Below are positions 10,381 through 20,765 of a stretch of DNA of 64,000 nt, in pieces. The stretch lies in the NCBI RefSeq assembly GCF_026151205.1, contig NC_087081.1, positions 15,860,837 to 15,924,836 on the forward strand, given 5' to 3'. The DNA comes from Bolinopsis microptera. Lineage: Eukaryota > Ctenophora > Tentaculata > Lobata > Bolinopsidae. Both the position numbers and the translations under genes were made by a program. Each line of letters begins with the position of its first letter. Positions within the stretch are counted from its first letter, which is position 1. A model generated the notes under the pieces. That model saw nothing but the letters and a program-made list of their open reading frames with translations. It searched no databases and was not told the origin of the DNA.

Positions 10381-10705
10381 GTAAGGTAATGGTGCATCGA
10401 GTTACAATGCAATCTGTCATGTTTGATGCACGCTGTAACTTGTATACCTCTTTTCGAGTGTACCGTCTCAACAAGGGCTCGTTTACACATTAAATAATAC
10501 GCGTACGTGATCAGTTGTCCATTGTTAATGGACTAACATAACAACCCGCGGCGCGCTACTTTCTAGCACTTGCCTCGGGATATTTCGAAGAAATTTAAAC
10601 GAGTAAGTGGTTGTTCACATATTACGTAATCAATATTTTGGAAATTTTTACCCCCCTCCGTAATCAACCGTAATCAAGACCAAAACCCCCCGCCCTACGG
10701 TGTAC

Positions 10706-10795
10706 GAGAAGTTAACGGGTGATACTCGTAAAATATCTGTTCCATCGTCGACGAGTCCAACTCGGCGCGCGTCCTGGTAGGTTATAAACCTACAA
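10706..10795. mobile_element. Half of a TTAA-flanked family B element
   Basis: TTAACGGGTGATACTCG is followed by AAAATATCTGTTCCAT and GACGAGTCCAACTCGGCG, then GGTAGGTTATAAACCTAC. It matches the left half of the complete copy at 25,893-26,197. Confidence 0.55.
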
Positions 10796-11660
10796 TTACT
10801 TTTTAATTGCATTGTAGTAGGTAGTGCGCCATCGACAGTGAGCCGCGCGTGCCGACTGTAGGATGGTTTTTTAGCGCTAATTTCGGCCAGCACAATTTTC
10901 TTCAAACAAATAGATATTAAGTATCCTTCCCGACCTCCGATTGCAACAAAAATAGGTAAGCTTACTCATAGATTTACAAGGAAAGTTTCCGAAAAGTTTA
11001 AAGCATATCCAACCATCAGACATTATGTTACAGCTAAAAGCAGCGTATTTTGCCCCATTTTGATCACTATATCAACTCTGCACAGGGGGAGCTGAAACCA
11101 GGTTTTCGATCAAACGCTGCCATGTGTAGTCAAACGTCGCCAAAATTTGCTCTCGTCCAATGAAATTGCTGCATTATGTAAGCCAAGCTCCGCATATGAA
11201 TATATGTAATTCAATTATGCATACTGACTTGCAATATGCAGCGATTTCATTGGACGAGAGCAACTGTTGGCGACGTTTGACTACAAATGGCAGCATTTGA
11301 TCGAAAACCTGGTTTCAGGCCCCACTGTGTCTGATATCCACCAAATTTTTCGGACAGTTGTGAAAGCCCTATTGGAAGGTCGTCGCCAATTTTCAGAATG
11401 ATCTCATTCAAGGAACTGAAGATAAATCCAAATAATACGACAAAAATCAACGAATTTGGTCAAATTTGGTCAAATTACGCGACTTTTACAGCTAATTTTG
11501 CTCCAAAAGCCGCACACCATCAAATATGGCACCTAGGCGAAACTCACTGATCTTTCCAAAAATGTATGACAAATTTGGTATTGTGAAAATTCTCACAGTC
11601 TCTAGAAAACAATGGTACAAAAATTTTTAAAATCCGAGCAAGTTTATTTTTATGGTGCAC
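10796..11660 (+). repeat. Direct repeat unit, copy 1 (partner 25,263-25,885)
   Basis: It shares, in the same orientation, the blocks GTAGTGCGCCATCGACAGTG, CGCTAATTTCGGCCAGCAC, TTTTCGGACAGTTGTGAAAG and CATTCAAGGAAC with the second copy. The main difference is a 249-bp MITE present only here (11,081-11,329). No protein was recognised. Confidence 0.75.
11081..11329. mobile_element. MITE of 249 bp with an empty site elsewhere in the window
   Basis: The ends are CACAGGGGGAGCTGAAACC and its approximate complement GGTTTCAGGCCCCACTGTG. The inverted arms extend about 100 bp each (TGCCATGTGTAGTCAAACGTCGCC in the left arm pairs with the right arm). The second copy of the surrounding direct repeat reads across this point without it (near 25,577), so it is a discrete insertion. 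TCTG occurs on both sides, hinting at a short target duplication. The superfamily is not certain. Confidence 0.75.
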
Positions 11661-11675
11661 CCCCTAACTATTCGA

Positions 11676-11757
11676 AACCCTAACCCTCTTATCTGATCCC
11701 AACCCTAACCCTAACCCAATCCTTAACAAAAGCATATGCTGAAACCCTAACCCTAAC
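11676..11757 (-). repeat. Interstitial CCCTAA-like repeats
   Basis: AACCCTAACCCT runs with variants: the inverted counterpart of the TTAGGG-like stretch in the left arm of palindrome 2. Confidence 0.75.
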
Positions 11758-11984
11758 GAGAAAGTAGACTAACTTCCTTATACGGTCATATCACGTGATC
11801 GAGACAGTTTTTCGCCTATATCTCGTCAGGGAAGCATTTTAACCCTATGTCATGGGGGGTGATTCGGAATCAGCGTCCGAAAATACATCGATCGAAGTTG
11901 GTTTCAACTGTCGGGGGCCCTTTTAGAACAATCTCGAAGATCGACTGTAGAGTGATTTAGTACGCTCGCAGTGGTGAAGCGGCA

Positions 11985-12093
11985 GTGGGGGTCACCGCGT
12001 GATACAAGACCCCCATGGTCGTTTCACTATCGTCCTGACGATACAGGGGGAGCCGCGCACTTCGTGCGCGGCGGGTCATACAACGTATGACAA
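11985..12093 (-). mobile_element. Family A MITE, rearranged copy
   Basis: Read on the minus strand it begins TTGTCATACGTTGTATGAC at 12,093 and keeps the CGCGCACGAAGTGCGCG palindrome. Its last part is joined head to head with the end of another copy (GGGGGTCACCGCGTGATACAA, + strand). It is a fusion of two partial copies. Confidence 0.6.
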
Positions 12094-12303
12094 GTCATAC
12101 CCTGGTCTCCATGATACGATCGGAGGACTTGTTTTTGATCATTGATTGACGATGTCAATCCTTCTGCATTCGCAGCTCGGCGTGGCCCAGTAAGTAAGTA
12201 GTGCATCGCGCTACAAAACTTGTTTTAATTCTAAATGAAAAGCTCAACTAGTTCATTTAATAGTTGATAGTATTTCTACATAACTCACAGGAGGAGCTAA
12301 GTG

Positions 12304-12518
12304 CAAAGAAACTGTCACTAACTGCTACAAACTGCCACTAACTGCCACAAACTGCCACTAACTGCCACAAACTGCCACTAACTGCTACAAACTGCCACTA
12401 ACTGCCACTAACTGCCACTAACTGCTACAATCGCGCCCACGCATTTGCGCGCGACAGTAGCAGTTAGTGGCAGTTAGTGGCAGTTAGTGGCAGTTAGTAG
12501 CAGTTAGTGGCAGTTTTT
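12304..12518. repeat. Hairpin whose arms are 10-bp tandem repeats, copy 1
   Basis: An array of AACTGCCACT/AACTGCTACA decamers (12,304-12,430) is followed by a GC-rich loop (TCGCGCCCACGCATTTGCGC). The complementary array of GCAGTTAGTG decamers follows (12,462-12,518). The whole is repeated in the opposite orientation at 24,625-24,890. The false open frame near 12,507 starts inside it. Confidence 0.85.
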
Positions 12519-12600
12519 ATGCGCGTCGGGATTTCAAATCGAGCGCTCATCAATTTTTATAATAGCAAGTCCGCAGCGTTTAGAGCTGCATTGTTGATTA

Positions 12601-12640
12601 TTGGGCAGCGCTCACCCTGTCATTCCGCCGAATCTCTATT
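12601..12640. mobile_element. CTGGG-family hairpin fragment
   Basis: The left part only: TGGGCAGCGCTCACCCTGTC then ATTCCGCCGAATCTCTAT. The right end is missing. Confidence 0.45.
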
Positions 12641-13462
12641 CATTAATTTACAACACGGCAATATGACTGCTTGTGTTAGTTTCGACACTAAATATTTTGT
12701 TCTCGCTGCATGAGTATATAAATGTTTGATATGAATTATGAAATGAGAAGTCGTGTATTATGTAATATAATAGATTCAGAAGACTCGTAAATGTGCAAGT
12801 ATATGAATATTTATATTATATCATATCCATTGAATTATATTCATGGGACCAGCAAAAGCTCACAGCTAACAGCATTTATTTTTATTTATGTTAAGATGAT
12901 AAGTTCATTATGAGCAATTTTTAATTTAGTTCGTATCAGGCTAGGAGTCTAGTAATCGAGTTTTATTTGTTAATAAAAAAAACTTCTCTACGGTATTAGG
13001 AAAACTGCTGTGATAGACCGGAGCGCAGCAAAAAATTTAATAGCTTGTCCTGGACCGAATTCTACCAAATATTTACTACAAGTATGACACTTTTCGGATT
13101 TAGAAGGGTGCTGTCCAGACTATGAGTATGTTAACGGTGCGCGGTGATATCATTGAAGCTAAAGTCGGCACTAAAAATTAAAGTAAATATACCTCACGCC
13201 ACACACTAATTGCATACGTTTGTAATTTTATTGTCTCTTATCAGCTTGCTTATTTCTCCTACCCGAACGCCTAACGGAAAGATTACTTTGTTATTTTACG
13301 TATCTGACAGGTAAAAATTAATAACAATAAATTTCACCTACTGAACGTATTCATAATAGAAAAGTTGCTAGTTTGGTTCTCCACCGTGCAATAGGATCTG
13401 TTTCACGTTCCGGTTCACTCTTTAAGATAAAAGCCTCTAATCGATGATTTTGCCCTTATAGC
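12641..13462. other. AT-rich DNA, nothing recognised
   Basis: I see no gene or clear repeat arm. Confidence 0.4.
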
Positions 13463-13563
13463 TTAGTTGTACTTGTAGTGAATTCGTACGGAACGTTCAC
13501 TAAAAATAGTTTGTGAACGCGTTCGCTAAAAGATTTTAACGTTTGGAACATAAGGAACGTTAA
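13463..13563. repeat. GAACGCGTTCGC family repeat, copy 1
   Basis: GGAACGTTCACTAAAAATAG is followed by TTTGTGAACGCGTTCGCTAA and AGGAACGTTAA. Related copies are at 15,757-15,945 (+) and 19,477-19,685 (-). The unit is rich in small palindromes (GAACGCGTTC, AACGTT). Confidence 0.65.
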
Positions 13564-13833
13564 AACAGGGCCTACCACGGATTAAACAGTTTTGTGCGGA
13601 GAAAGAAGTGAAGAGAGAACGAAGCCAAAGAGTTCTCCGACAATTGTTCCAGCCAGCCTCACCGCAGCAACGCCAACAGCAAGCAGGAACTTATCCTAAT
13701 CCATGCAACCTATACAAGTACAACGCTGACCAAGAATGGACACAGGACATGCCACGGTACCACTATAATATTTGCTTCGATTCTCCGTGATACTGATAGC
13801 ACTAGCAGTAGCAGAATTTGCTGCTTGTAATTC

Positions 13834-13974
13834 CTGGGCGTTGCTAAACCTGTCATTCCGCCCTATCTGCTATAGACATATTTTTAATCGCCATAATATG
13901 TTCAATGTTAAATCAATGTGTTTAACTTAATAAATGCAAAAGCCTGAGCGAGGTACCGTACCCAGGTAAATTGA
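13834..13974. mobile_element. CTGGG-family hairpin element, long variant
   Basis: CTGGGCGTTGCTAAACCTG and ATTCCGCCCTATCTGCTAT open this copy and GCCTGAGCGAGG...CCCAGG closes it. It is 141 bp, longer than the 71-91 bp copies. Its mirror image is at 23,726-23,860 in the right arm. Confidence 0.5.
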
Positions 13975-14245
13975 TCTTTGCAAGTTGAATTTGCGTTTCT
14001 GAAACCACTCTCTGCACTGGTAATTGTATTTAAAAGGGAACACAAAATGATGAACGTGACCAAAATTATTCCCCGCGCGACGCGATAGCCGATAACTGAT
14101 AAGATTCTCTTTCAGCATTCAGTTTTAGTTAATTCTGGGTAATTCGCGCGTAAAATCATATTGGCACGTGTGCGTTCCATGTTCTCAGAATTAGGCAACG
14201 GTAAGTTTATAATCTTTAACTTTAACTGTTTGGAAACAGGTGTTG

Positions 14246-14479
14246 TTATTTTATGCTGGGAATCCCAAAAAGTGCTTGATCGGCCAGTTCATCATTGTGT
14301 CTCGCTAAATACTTGGCTAGTTTCATTATGCTTCGACTAATCATCACTGTTGGCTTGGGGATGGTATTCAACTGTTGAGGGCTTACTGTAACAACCATTG
14401 ATACGCTTATAGTTATCAAACAGCAACTAACTGATATCCAATGGGTCTCAGCCATAGATTTAGAACAATATAGGCTCAA
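14246..14479 (-). CDS. Conserved small ORF in palindrome 3, left copy
   Basis: A 77-residue frame with a hydrophobic stretch near the start (WISVSCCLITISVSMVVTVS), then a basic/polar tail (KLAKYLARHNDELADQALF). The same frame, 75 residues, is intact at 23,236-23,463 in the other arm. Both arms are so similar that intactness does not prove selection. The hydrophobic stretch could act as a signal or anchor, but no family was recognised. It could equally be a chance frame inside a non-coding foldback. Two codons near the start differ between copies. Confidence 0.2.
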   Translation of the reverse strand: MSLYCSKSMAETHWISVSCCLITISVSMVVTVSPQQLNTIPKPTVMISRSIMKLAKYLARHNDELADQALFGIPSIK

Positions 14480-14502
14480 CGGTGGCTCGGAAAAGTATAA
14501 TC

Positions 14503-15700
14503 TTCATGGTATGGTCTTATATATGACTAGTGTAACCCGTGCCTTCGGCCGGGAATTTACTGTCACAGTTGCAATGTAAAAGTATACAACCGCATTATAT
14601 ATTTGATATCACGCATAATGCTGTCTTATGAAAGTATGAAATCTCCCTACAGTTAAAACAAAGCGGCCGCAAGAGTGAGCTCTGATATTACGTGGGGCTA
14701 AACTAATTACGGTACATGTTATCCTCCTCGTTCTCTCTCCCATCCATTTATGTCACATTTCTGGAACAAAATCATCAATTAAACCACTTACCACCGGCCG
14801 ATTTTTATAAAATTTTCTTATGGGCTTCATCAGAGTTTTGTCGGCACTATACCGAAAAAACCAGTCCCGTAACTATTACCGTTTTTTTTGTATAACTGTT
14901 CGGAAATTACACACAGACACACAGACACACAGACACACAGACACACACACATTCTGGTGTTATTAAGTTGATTTTGGTCTATTAGAACGAGTTTTAAGTG
15001 AAATATATCCTCCAGAGATGATTATGAATAAAAATAATACTTCAGTTCGTGAAACTGACTTTTTAGATATTAGTCTTACTATCACTATCAATATTTATAA
15101 GGGAAAATTTTTTTAAAAACTTTACGACAAGAGGAACGATTATAATTTTGATGTCATTAATTATCCCTATTAGATGGGAATAATCCCAAAGGCCAGTATT
15201 ATGGTAAATTTATTAGTCAGTTAGTTCGTTTAGCTCGTATTAATAGTTCTTATAACAGTTTTATTTTGGATTGTAAAAATTTAGTTCGTAAACTTGCACG
15301 ACAAAGTTTTAATATTGCTGCACCTTGCGCAAACGGTTTGAAATCTTTGTCGACAAGTATTTTAACATTTGGGGAAAATTTGGGATTAATTTTACTTCGG
15401 AATATGTATTTTAGCATGACGTGTCATTCTTTTTTTTTAGTTCAGTTCGTTTTCAATTTTTAATCTTAATTTTAATTTTCAGTACGTTTTACCTAACAAA
15501 ATCATTTTTTACTTTTAGCTAGCAGAATGGTTTTCAGATTGCATTAATGAACTGTGCTATGAGCTGGTCCCAAGTCCAGACGCCATTTTATTCTTTGTAA
15601 TTTTCAATAACCCTGTCTAGTCATTGACTACTGATTTATGAAATCACTAATCCTTTCGATTTCTGTGCCACTAACTGCCTTGATTTCATCAGTCCCTATA
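14503..15700. mobile_element. 1.2 kb insertion in the left arm of palindrome 3
   Basis: The right arm passes from the partner of 14,502 directly to the partner of about 15,701 (GTATAATCT...GGTTCATGCGCAAATTTACC). The extra DNA carries a CA-type microsatellite (ACAGACAC repeats, 14,909-14,951) and a broken reverse transcriptase tail (15,059-15,335). Its ends are not sharply defined. Confidence 0.65.
15059..15335 (+). pseudogene. Broken retroelement reverse transcriptase tail
   Basis: Conceptual translation shows FLDISLTI, then a stop, then KLYDKRNDYNFDVINYPY, then another stop and a frame change. It continues as GQYYGKFISQLVRLARINSS and ends LVRKLARQSFN. This order (FLDI..., YDKR.DF.F.I.NFPF, YG..ISQL.R.AR) is the conserved region after the catalytic core in a large family of invertebrate retroelement RTs. 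Two in-frame stops and at least one frameshift make it a pseudogene. The catalytic core is absent. I cannot say whether the parent is a Penelope-like, DIRS-like or non-LTR element. Confidence 0.6.
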
Positions 15701-15756
15701 TTGATAGGTTCATGCGCAAATTTACCTAGTTTAGCCGTCATTAATTAGGTACAGAC

Positions 15757-15945
15757 CACTAAAAATAGTTTGTGAACGCGTTCGCTAAAAGATTTTAACG
15801 TTCGCAACATAATGGTAAAGGAACGTTAATCAGATTTAAAATATCAACACGTCGACACGCCATCGTTTCCCGCAATTTTACATGTTCTAGATGAGTTAGG
15901 AGAGTTTTAGCGCGCATGCACGCACGTTTCACTTTTCAGGCCCTA
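15757..15945. repeat. GAACGCGTTCGC family repeat, copy 2
   Basis: It matches 19,477-19,685 in inverse orientation, including GACACGCCATCGTTTCCCGC and ATGAGTTAGGAGAGTTTTAG. In the right arm of palindrome 3 the equivalent site holds unrelated DNA. Confidence 0.7.
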
Positions 15946-16275
15946 AAACTCCGCTATATAGTGTTTCTGGATAGAAGTCGACTATTTATGCTCAATTCTC
16001 GAGCCGATAATAGTCTTGCTTAGATTTTCAGACAATAGTCTTAAGATTCCAGTTGGTTTCATTGGTGTAATTTATTACAAATATTATCTGTTCGCCTTAA
16101 AGTTAGCAAATTTTGCTTTTCGCAATTGAAACTATAAAAGCGATATGATTAGTCTTGCCAACAAAAGGTGGCTCGAGCTCCATTCCCCCCTACATTCAGT
16201 AGGGTTTTGTGTTCACCCGGCTTATATATCAGGGATTTGATCAACACACGAATCAGGATGTCTGGAAGGAGTTTC

Positions 16276-16707
16276 GGCAGTATCGAGATAGCCCGACCAC
16301 TGTCCGCGGACAACTGTCCACGAACACCTGTCTACCAGATCATTACTGCATAATGACAGTATCCCCTGAATCAAGCAGGGTTCACATCATCCCCTGAATC
16401 AAGCAGGGTTCACATCATCCCCTGAATCAAGCAGGGTTCACATCATCGCACGCGAATTTCAATCAGCGGTGGTGTCAAGGCTTATATTAAACGATTAAGC
16501 AACCTTACGGAAGGCGGTGGGTCCATTAATTTCGTCCATTAGACAGAAGAGTACCATGTCAGGAATTGGAATAGCTGTTGTTGTTGTTGTTGATGATGGC
16601 AACTGATAATACTTCACCAAAAACGAACGACTTATATACCACATTTTAATCGTAATCATTTATTTCATTGAGCAATCAATATTATTCTACTACTTGGAAG
16701 GAGTTTC
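16276..16707. mobile_element. 432-bp insertion with 13-bp target duplication
   Basis: TGGAAGGAGTTTC lies at 16,263-16,275 and again at 16,695-16,707. The other arm has this motif once, with no insert (complement at 22,713-22,725). A 13-bp duplication is typical of retrotransposed DNA. The insert contains three 28-bp tandem repeats and a short GTT run, and no recognisable protein. Confidence 0.65.
16361..16444. repeat. 28-bp tandem repeat, three units
   Basis: ATCCCCTGAATCAAGCAGGG plus TTCACATC, repeated exactly three times. Confidence 0.95.
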
Positions 16708-16776
16708 TAGATGTCATGGACACTTGGTGTGACGGCGCAACAAAGAAGAAGATACTTTAATTTCGCAGTACACGTT

Positions 16777-16977
16777 CTACCGAGAGAAAAGAGGCTTATT
16801 CTCTACTGACGCTGCCTCAAGTTTTAGCCAAGATTCTGACGGTCCAGTCTCTTGGTGGAGCAACTTCGGGTGAGAGGTACCCGAACTACAGAGTTTTCCA
16901 ATGAAAGCGCTGTCGCAATCGACATCAGCCTCACCCTGTGAGACGAATTGGAGCTTGTACGACTGGGTGATAAACAA
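16777..16977 (-). CDS. Conserved small ORF 2 in palindrome 3, left copy
   Basis: A 66-residue frame ending EAASVENKPLFSR, with the partner frame at 22,416-22,643 in the right arm. The two differ by one residue in SGTSHPKLL versus SGTSQPKLL. The stop is shared; the right copy has an extra N-terminal hydrophobic piece. No domain was recognised. Because the arms are recent duplicates, conservation is weak evidence for coding. Confidence 0.2.
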   Translation of the reverse strand: MFITQSYKLQFVSQGEADVDCDSAFIGKLCSSGTSHPKLLHQETGPSESWLKLEAASVENKPLFSR

Positions 16978-18215
16978 AAAAGAAACCGCCCCACAGTTAA
17001 CAAGCAGCGAGACCTTATTATTATTTATGTTATTATATTTATGTTATTATATTTATGTTAACACAAGTTTGCGTCTTATGAAAAATTCACGAATTAAGGA
17101 GCAATAATTTTATTATTATTTGCTTATTGCTATACTAGTGACTTATTTTTATTCATTGTTGTTTATTTACTGTCTAATTCCGACAACATAGTTTTATCTC
17201 ATTGTATCCATTTAAAGTTAAAAACGGACATTAAATGAACGCTCGGAGCCCGGAGGCATTCAAACGTTTACGTACGGGCGTTGACTTGAACGTAAATGGG
17301 CAGACTATTTAACTTTAAGGTTAAAACGGATATTAATATATGTACGCTATGCCCTAGCTGGGGCCTCTTCTCAGACTCTCGAGCGTTCAATTTGAATTGG
17401 TGTCGATTCAAAATTAAAGTTAATTAAAGTTCAATAAGATAAACTTATCATTGCTGGTTTGATTTTGGAACCTTCTCTAGACCTAGTAATTTTGGATTCG
17501 TAAGTTATGTGCGAGAATAGCTTCCCAGTCCCACGTCAAAGTGATTTATAGATTATCCTTATTTTTAAGGGAATCGTTAGGTATTCGTATACTTATAGTA
17601 TAGTTTTATTATTACACGTACGTGACCAATATTATTCCCCGCGCGATGTTATTACAAATTAGATTCTCTTTCACTTTGATCAGTTTCTTTCAAAAACAGA
17701 TTCGCGCGTCAAATATATTTAGTTTGCGCGCTTTTGGTACTCCCAAAAGTACGTCAAAATGCAATTCTGTGAATTGCATTATTATAAATTTATAGTCATA
17801 GGTAATAGGCTCCATGTCATTGTCCACAGGACTGGTCACCGTTAACCTTGTTTAACTTAAACTGGTTGGAAAACGCGGATGTGTTATGAAAAATAATGTT
17901 TATCGCTTTGCCATTCGGCCGGTAGAATTAGATCAGAAAATCATGCAGATACCGATAAGACGATAAAACAGTTATCGAATTTTATACCTTTACCTAAGGC
18001 TAATGGTGATACAACGCTAATGGAATACCTTGATCAGAAAGAAGTGAGAACTTTTGCTTTTGGCAAATTTAACAACCACGGAAATTTTCAGCGACATCAA
18101 CGCTAAAATCGGAAACGATTTTCACTTCAAGATCTACTTAGAGAAAGTAATGACATGTCGGTGGGGATCGCGACGTGATACAAGTAGTATAGTATGGTAT
18201 CTACCTTAAGTTATG

Positions 18216-19872
18216 GAACTGCTGAAGGTAATTCGTTAGAAGGCTTACATCTCGATCCCGGGGTGCGGATAGAAGAAAAACATTATTTATAGTCTTGGAC
18301 ACTTATAACTAGCTGATAGCACAGACTACGTTTTTGTTAGGAAGAATTAGGGTCCGCAAAAGATGACAGTCAGGATAAGTTCTATGTCTGTCATGTACAA
18401 TATATTATTATAGGAGAAACACTATTGTATAGAGAATATGCTATAGAAAGATATCATGTACATAAAGGTAAGTATACTTATTGGTAGAATTGTGGAACAC
18501 AACAAGAAAATTGAGAATAATCTTGTGCGAGGGTAGGGACCCAAATGGCGTTTCTAACCCAAATAAACTTTAAGGAGACTTCTCATCAGTAGCCGCACCT
18601 CCTTAATCGGTTTCTGAACTGGAATTATATGGGCTTCCAGACGGCCAGACCGAGTATTACCATCCCATCCTTCTAGAGTTCATCACAAGTAGCACCCATG
18701 ACCCACCTTGAAGATCTTTGACACCCAGACACACCCCATTGGCGAACAAACTTTGGATATAATCTTACATGCTCCCGAAGGAATCCCTGGTTTATGGTCT
18801 TTCTCCTCGTCACCAGCACTTTCGCTAGAGTCACCAGCCCTTTCACTGGAGTCATCAGCCCAATCATTGAAGTGTACAGTTGTGTGTTAGATCAATTTCT
18901 TGGTCTAACATTTAATACTAATTCGTGCGTAAAATCAAATTCGCACGTGTGCACTCAATGCAGTTCTGGTCACGTACCGGTAACTTTAGTCTTTAACTTA
19001 AACTGTTTGGAAAACAGATGTGTACATGAAATATATTAATGTTTATCAGCCGGTAAAGTATTTGGAGGGAAAAATCTCACATACACCAGACGAAAAATTT
19101 GAATGATTGGAGTTACTTTTACTTATCATGTCTAAATATTAATAAGGTTTACTGGCTCAGTTTTTGAATGTATGGGAATGAAAATAATTTCACTCGAATT
19201 TCGACAGATCTTATACTAACTTGACTGTACTTGTAGCAAACCGCATGACGTTTATTGATCATCAACTTTCAATAGTTCAAAGGTATTTTCATCCATAATT
19301 AATGATGACACATATATCTGTTAATGCTCGATACTTCATTCCGTGTACTATACAGTGTACACAATTACGTAGAGATGCTGACTGATAGACATTGCGGATG
19401 CTGACCATTATACGATAATGAGACTAACATATTTTTTCATTAAATACCTAAATTATTAGCATTTAAAATATTTTCTGCTGACACGTGCATGCACGCGCGC
19501 TAAAACTCTTCTAACTCATCTAGAACAAGTAAAATTGCGGGAAACGATGGCGTGTCGACGTGTTAATATTTCAAATCTGATTAACGTTCCTTTACCTTAT
19601 GTTCCGAACGTTAAATCTTTTAGCGAACGCGTTCACACACTATTTTTAGTGAACGTTCCGTACGTTCACTACAACTAAGCCGGGTGTCTATCAAAGTAAA
19701 TACTCATACTTTGACAATGACATCATATTTGCGGACCCTAATTCTTCCTAACAAAAACGTAGTCTGTGCTATCAGCTAGTTATAAGTGTCCAAGACTATA
19801 AATAATGTTTTTCTTCTATCCGCACCCCGGGATCGAGATGTAAGCCTTCTAACGAATTACCTTCAGCAGTTC
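18216..19872. mobile_element. Inverted-repeat element nested in palindrome 3
   Basis: Arms of about 146 bp (18,216-18,362 and 19,727-19,872) are near-perfect inverted copies, from GAACTGCTGAAGGTAATTCG through CCCGGGGTGCGG to AGGGTCCGCAAA. The interior holds a fragment related to 14,130-14,240 (at 18,920-19,025) and a GAACGCGTTCGC repeat. No coding region was recognised. Confidence 0.75.
19477..19685. repeat. GAACGCGTTCGC family repeat, copy 3 (inverted)
   Basis: Reverse complement of 15,757-15,945, extended by CGGAACGTTCACT-type sequence shared with 13,463-13,563. Confidence 0.7.
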
Positions 19873-20189
19873 GGTTCACGTACTGTAGTGCGACACGTAC
19901 TCTAGTGCGACATGTACCCTAGTGCGAAACCTCCAAGATCGACACTGTCGCAGTAGAGTAGGTACGCTACCTGGATCGTAGTGCGACACGTACCCTAGTG
20001 CGACAGAGAAATTTCAAGGCCGACACTGTCGCACTACAGTGCGCTACCTGGACTGTAGTGCGACACGAACTAAAGTGCGACAAAACACTTTACGCAATAA
20101 AAATTTGACTTTCCATTTTTAAGTTTTAACGACAAGAGTGTAGTCGTGTATGAGTAAATATGGGGTTAAATATAAAATCAAAGATTACA

Positions 20190-20232
20190 ATCCACGAAGA
20201 TTAGGTCCACGAAGATTAGGTCCACGAAGGCA
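20190..20232. repeat. Short tandem repeat GGTCCACGAAGATTA
   Basis: About 2.5 copies of a 15-bp unit at the C-terminal end of the MULE pseudogene, read as repeated FVDLI on the minus strand. Confidence 0.7.
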
Positions 20233-20765
20233 ATAGCACCGATCATCTTAAAGTACTTCCGTACTGCTGAGTTCTCTGCGTTGTATTCCGGGACTAGGTC
20301 ATGTTGCTGCATCTTCCTCCAAAGTGCTTGCTTGTGGTGGAAGAAGCATCCTCTCTTGGTAGTATACAGGTTGTCTCCACAGCGTTTATCAGGGCTCTCT
20401 CGTAGTCACTCATGACAGATTGAGGGTCGACTCCAAAAGCAAGGAGCTCATCCAAGAGGGCTTCATAATGTCCAACAGCATCAGCAATTAGGTGTTTCGT
20501 AGGGAGGTCAGTATCGGAAGCTTTCCGTTTCATATGCTGCTTTGCTGTGTGGACAGAGTTTGCTGCAGGAGTAAGAGGGTGGGAATAAGTCTTCGTACTG
20601 GTCACAGTAGTGTCGTTCATCAGACTGAGACGTCCGGAGCAGATCTTCCCAGTGGATCGCCAGTAGGTCCTGTCGTCGTGCTTCTAATTATCCAGGCAGT
20701 GGCGGTATCCGTCGTGGATAACGTTTCTTGAACCAGTAGTGCGTCCAGGAATGGAGGTGATTGAA
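20200..20765 (-). pseudogene. FLYWCH zinc finger-MULE transposase, truncated pseudogene
   Basis: Read on the minus strand: an FLYWCH-type start (GSRNVIHDGYRHCLDN), an in-frame TAG (20,684-20,686), DDRTYWRS, KICSGRL, TYSHPL, then MKRKASDTDLPTKHLIADAV. This is the known order of FLYWCH finger plus linker in animal MULE proteins. The usual catalytic N-terminal section with the DGTF-type aspartate is missing. Translation resumes in the later MULE domain with HYEALLDELLAFGV and SDYERALINAV. Near 20,345-20,350 a frameshift is needed to continue as GCFFHHKQALWRKMQQHDLV and then KYFKMIGAIAFV, the typical GC.FH.Q...RK.Q segment. One stop, one frameshift and an internal deletion show it cannot encode active transposase. 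The YWRC cysteine is Ser here. Confidence 0.8.

Larger units (their letters stand above)
9713..11935. repeat. Foldback palindrome 2 with telomere-like repeats in both arms
   Basis: The left arm (about 9,713-9,990) and right arm (about 11,664-11,935) are inverted copies. They share the block around CCCCCCATGACGTAGGGTTAAAATG and its partner CATTTTAACCCTATGTCATGGGG, and a TCACGTGA site. In the same order each carries a TTAGGG/CCCTAA-rich stretch. Between them lie other repeat elements. No transposase is seen. Confidence 0.65.
13564..18153. repeat. Left arm of large palindrome 3
   Basis: This arm is the reverse complement of 21,251-24,122, with near-identical stretches such as the region around 17,630-17,790 and 21,640-21,790. 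It is longer than the right arm because of two insertions (about 14,503-15,700 and 16,276-16,707) and a replaced block (15,757-15,965). Subtracting these leaves about 2.9 kb, the same as the right arm. Confidence 0.88.
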
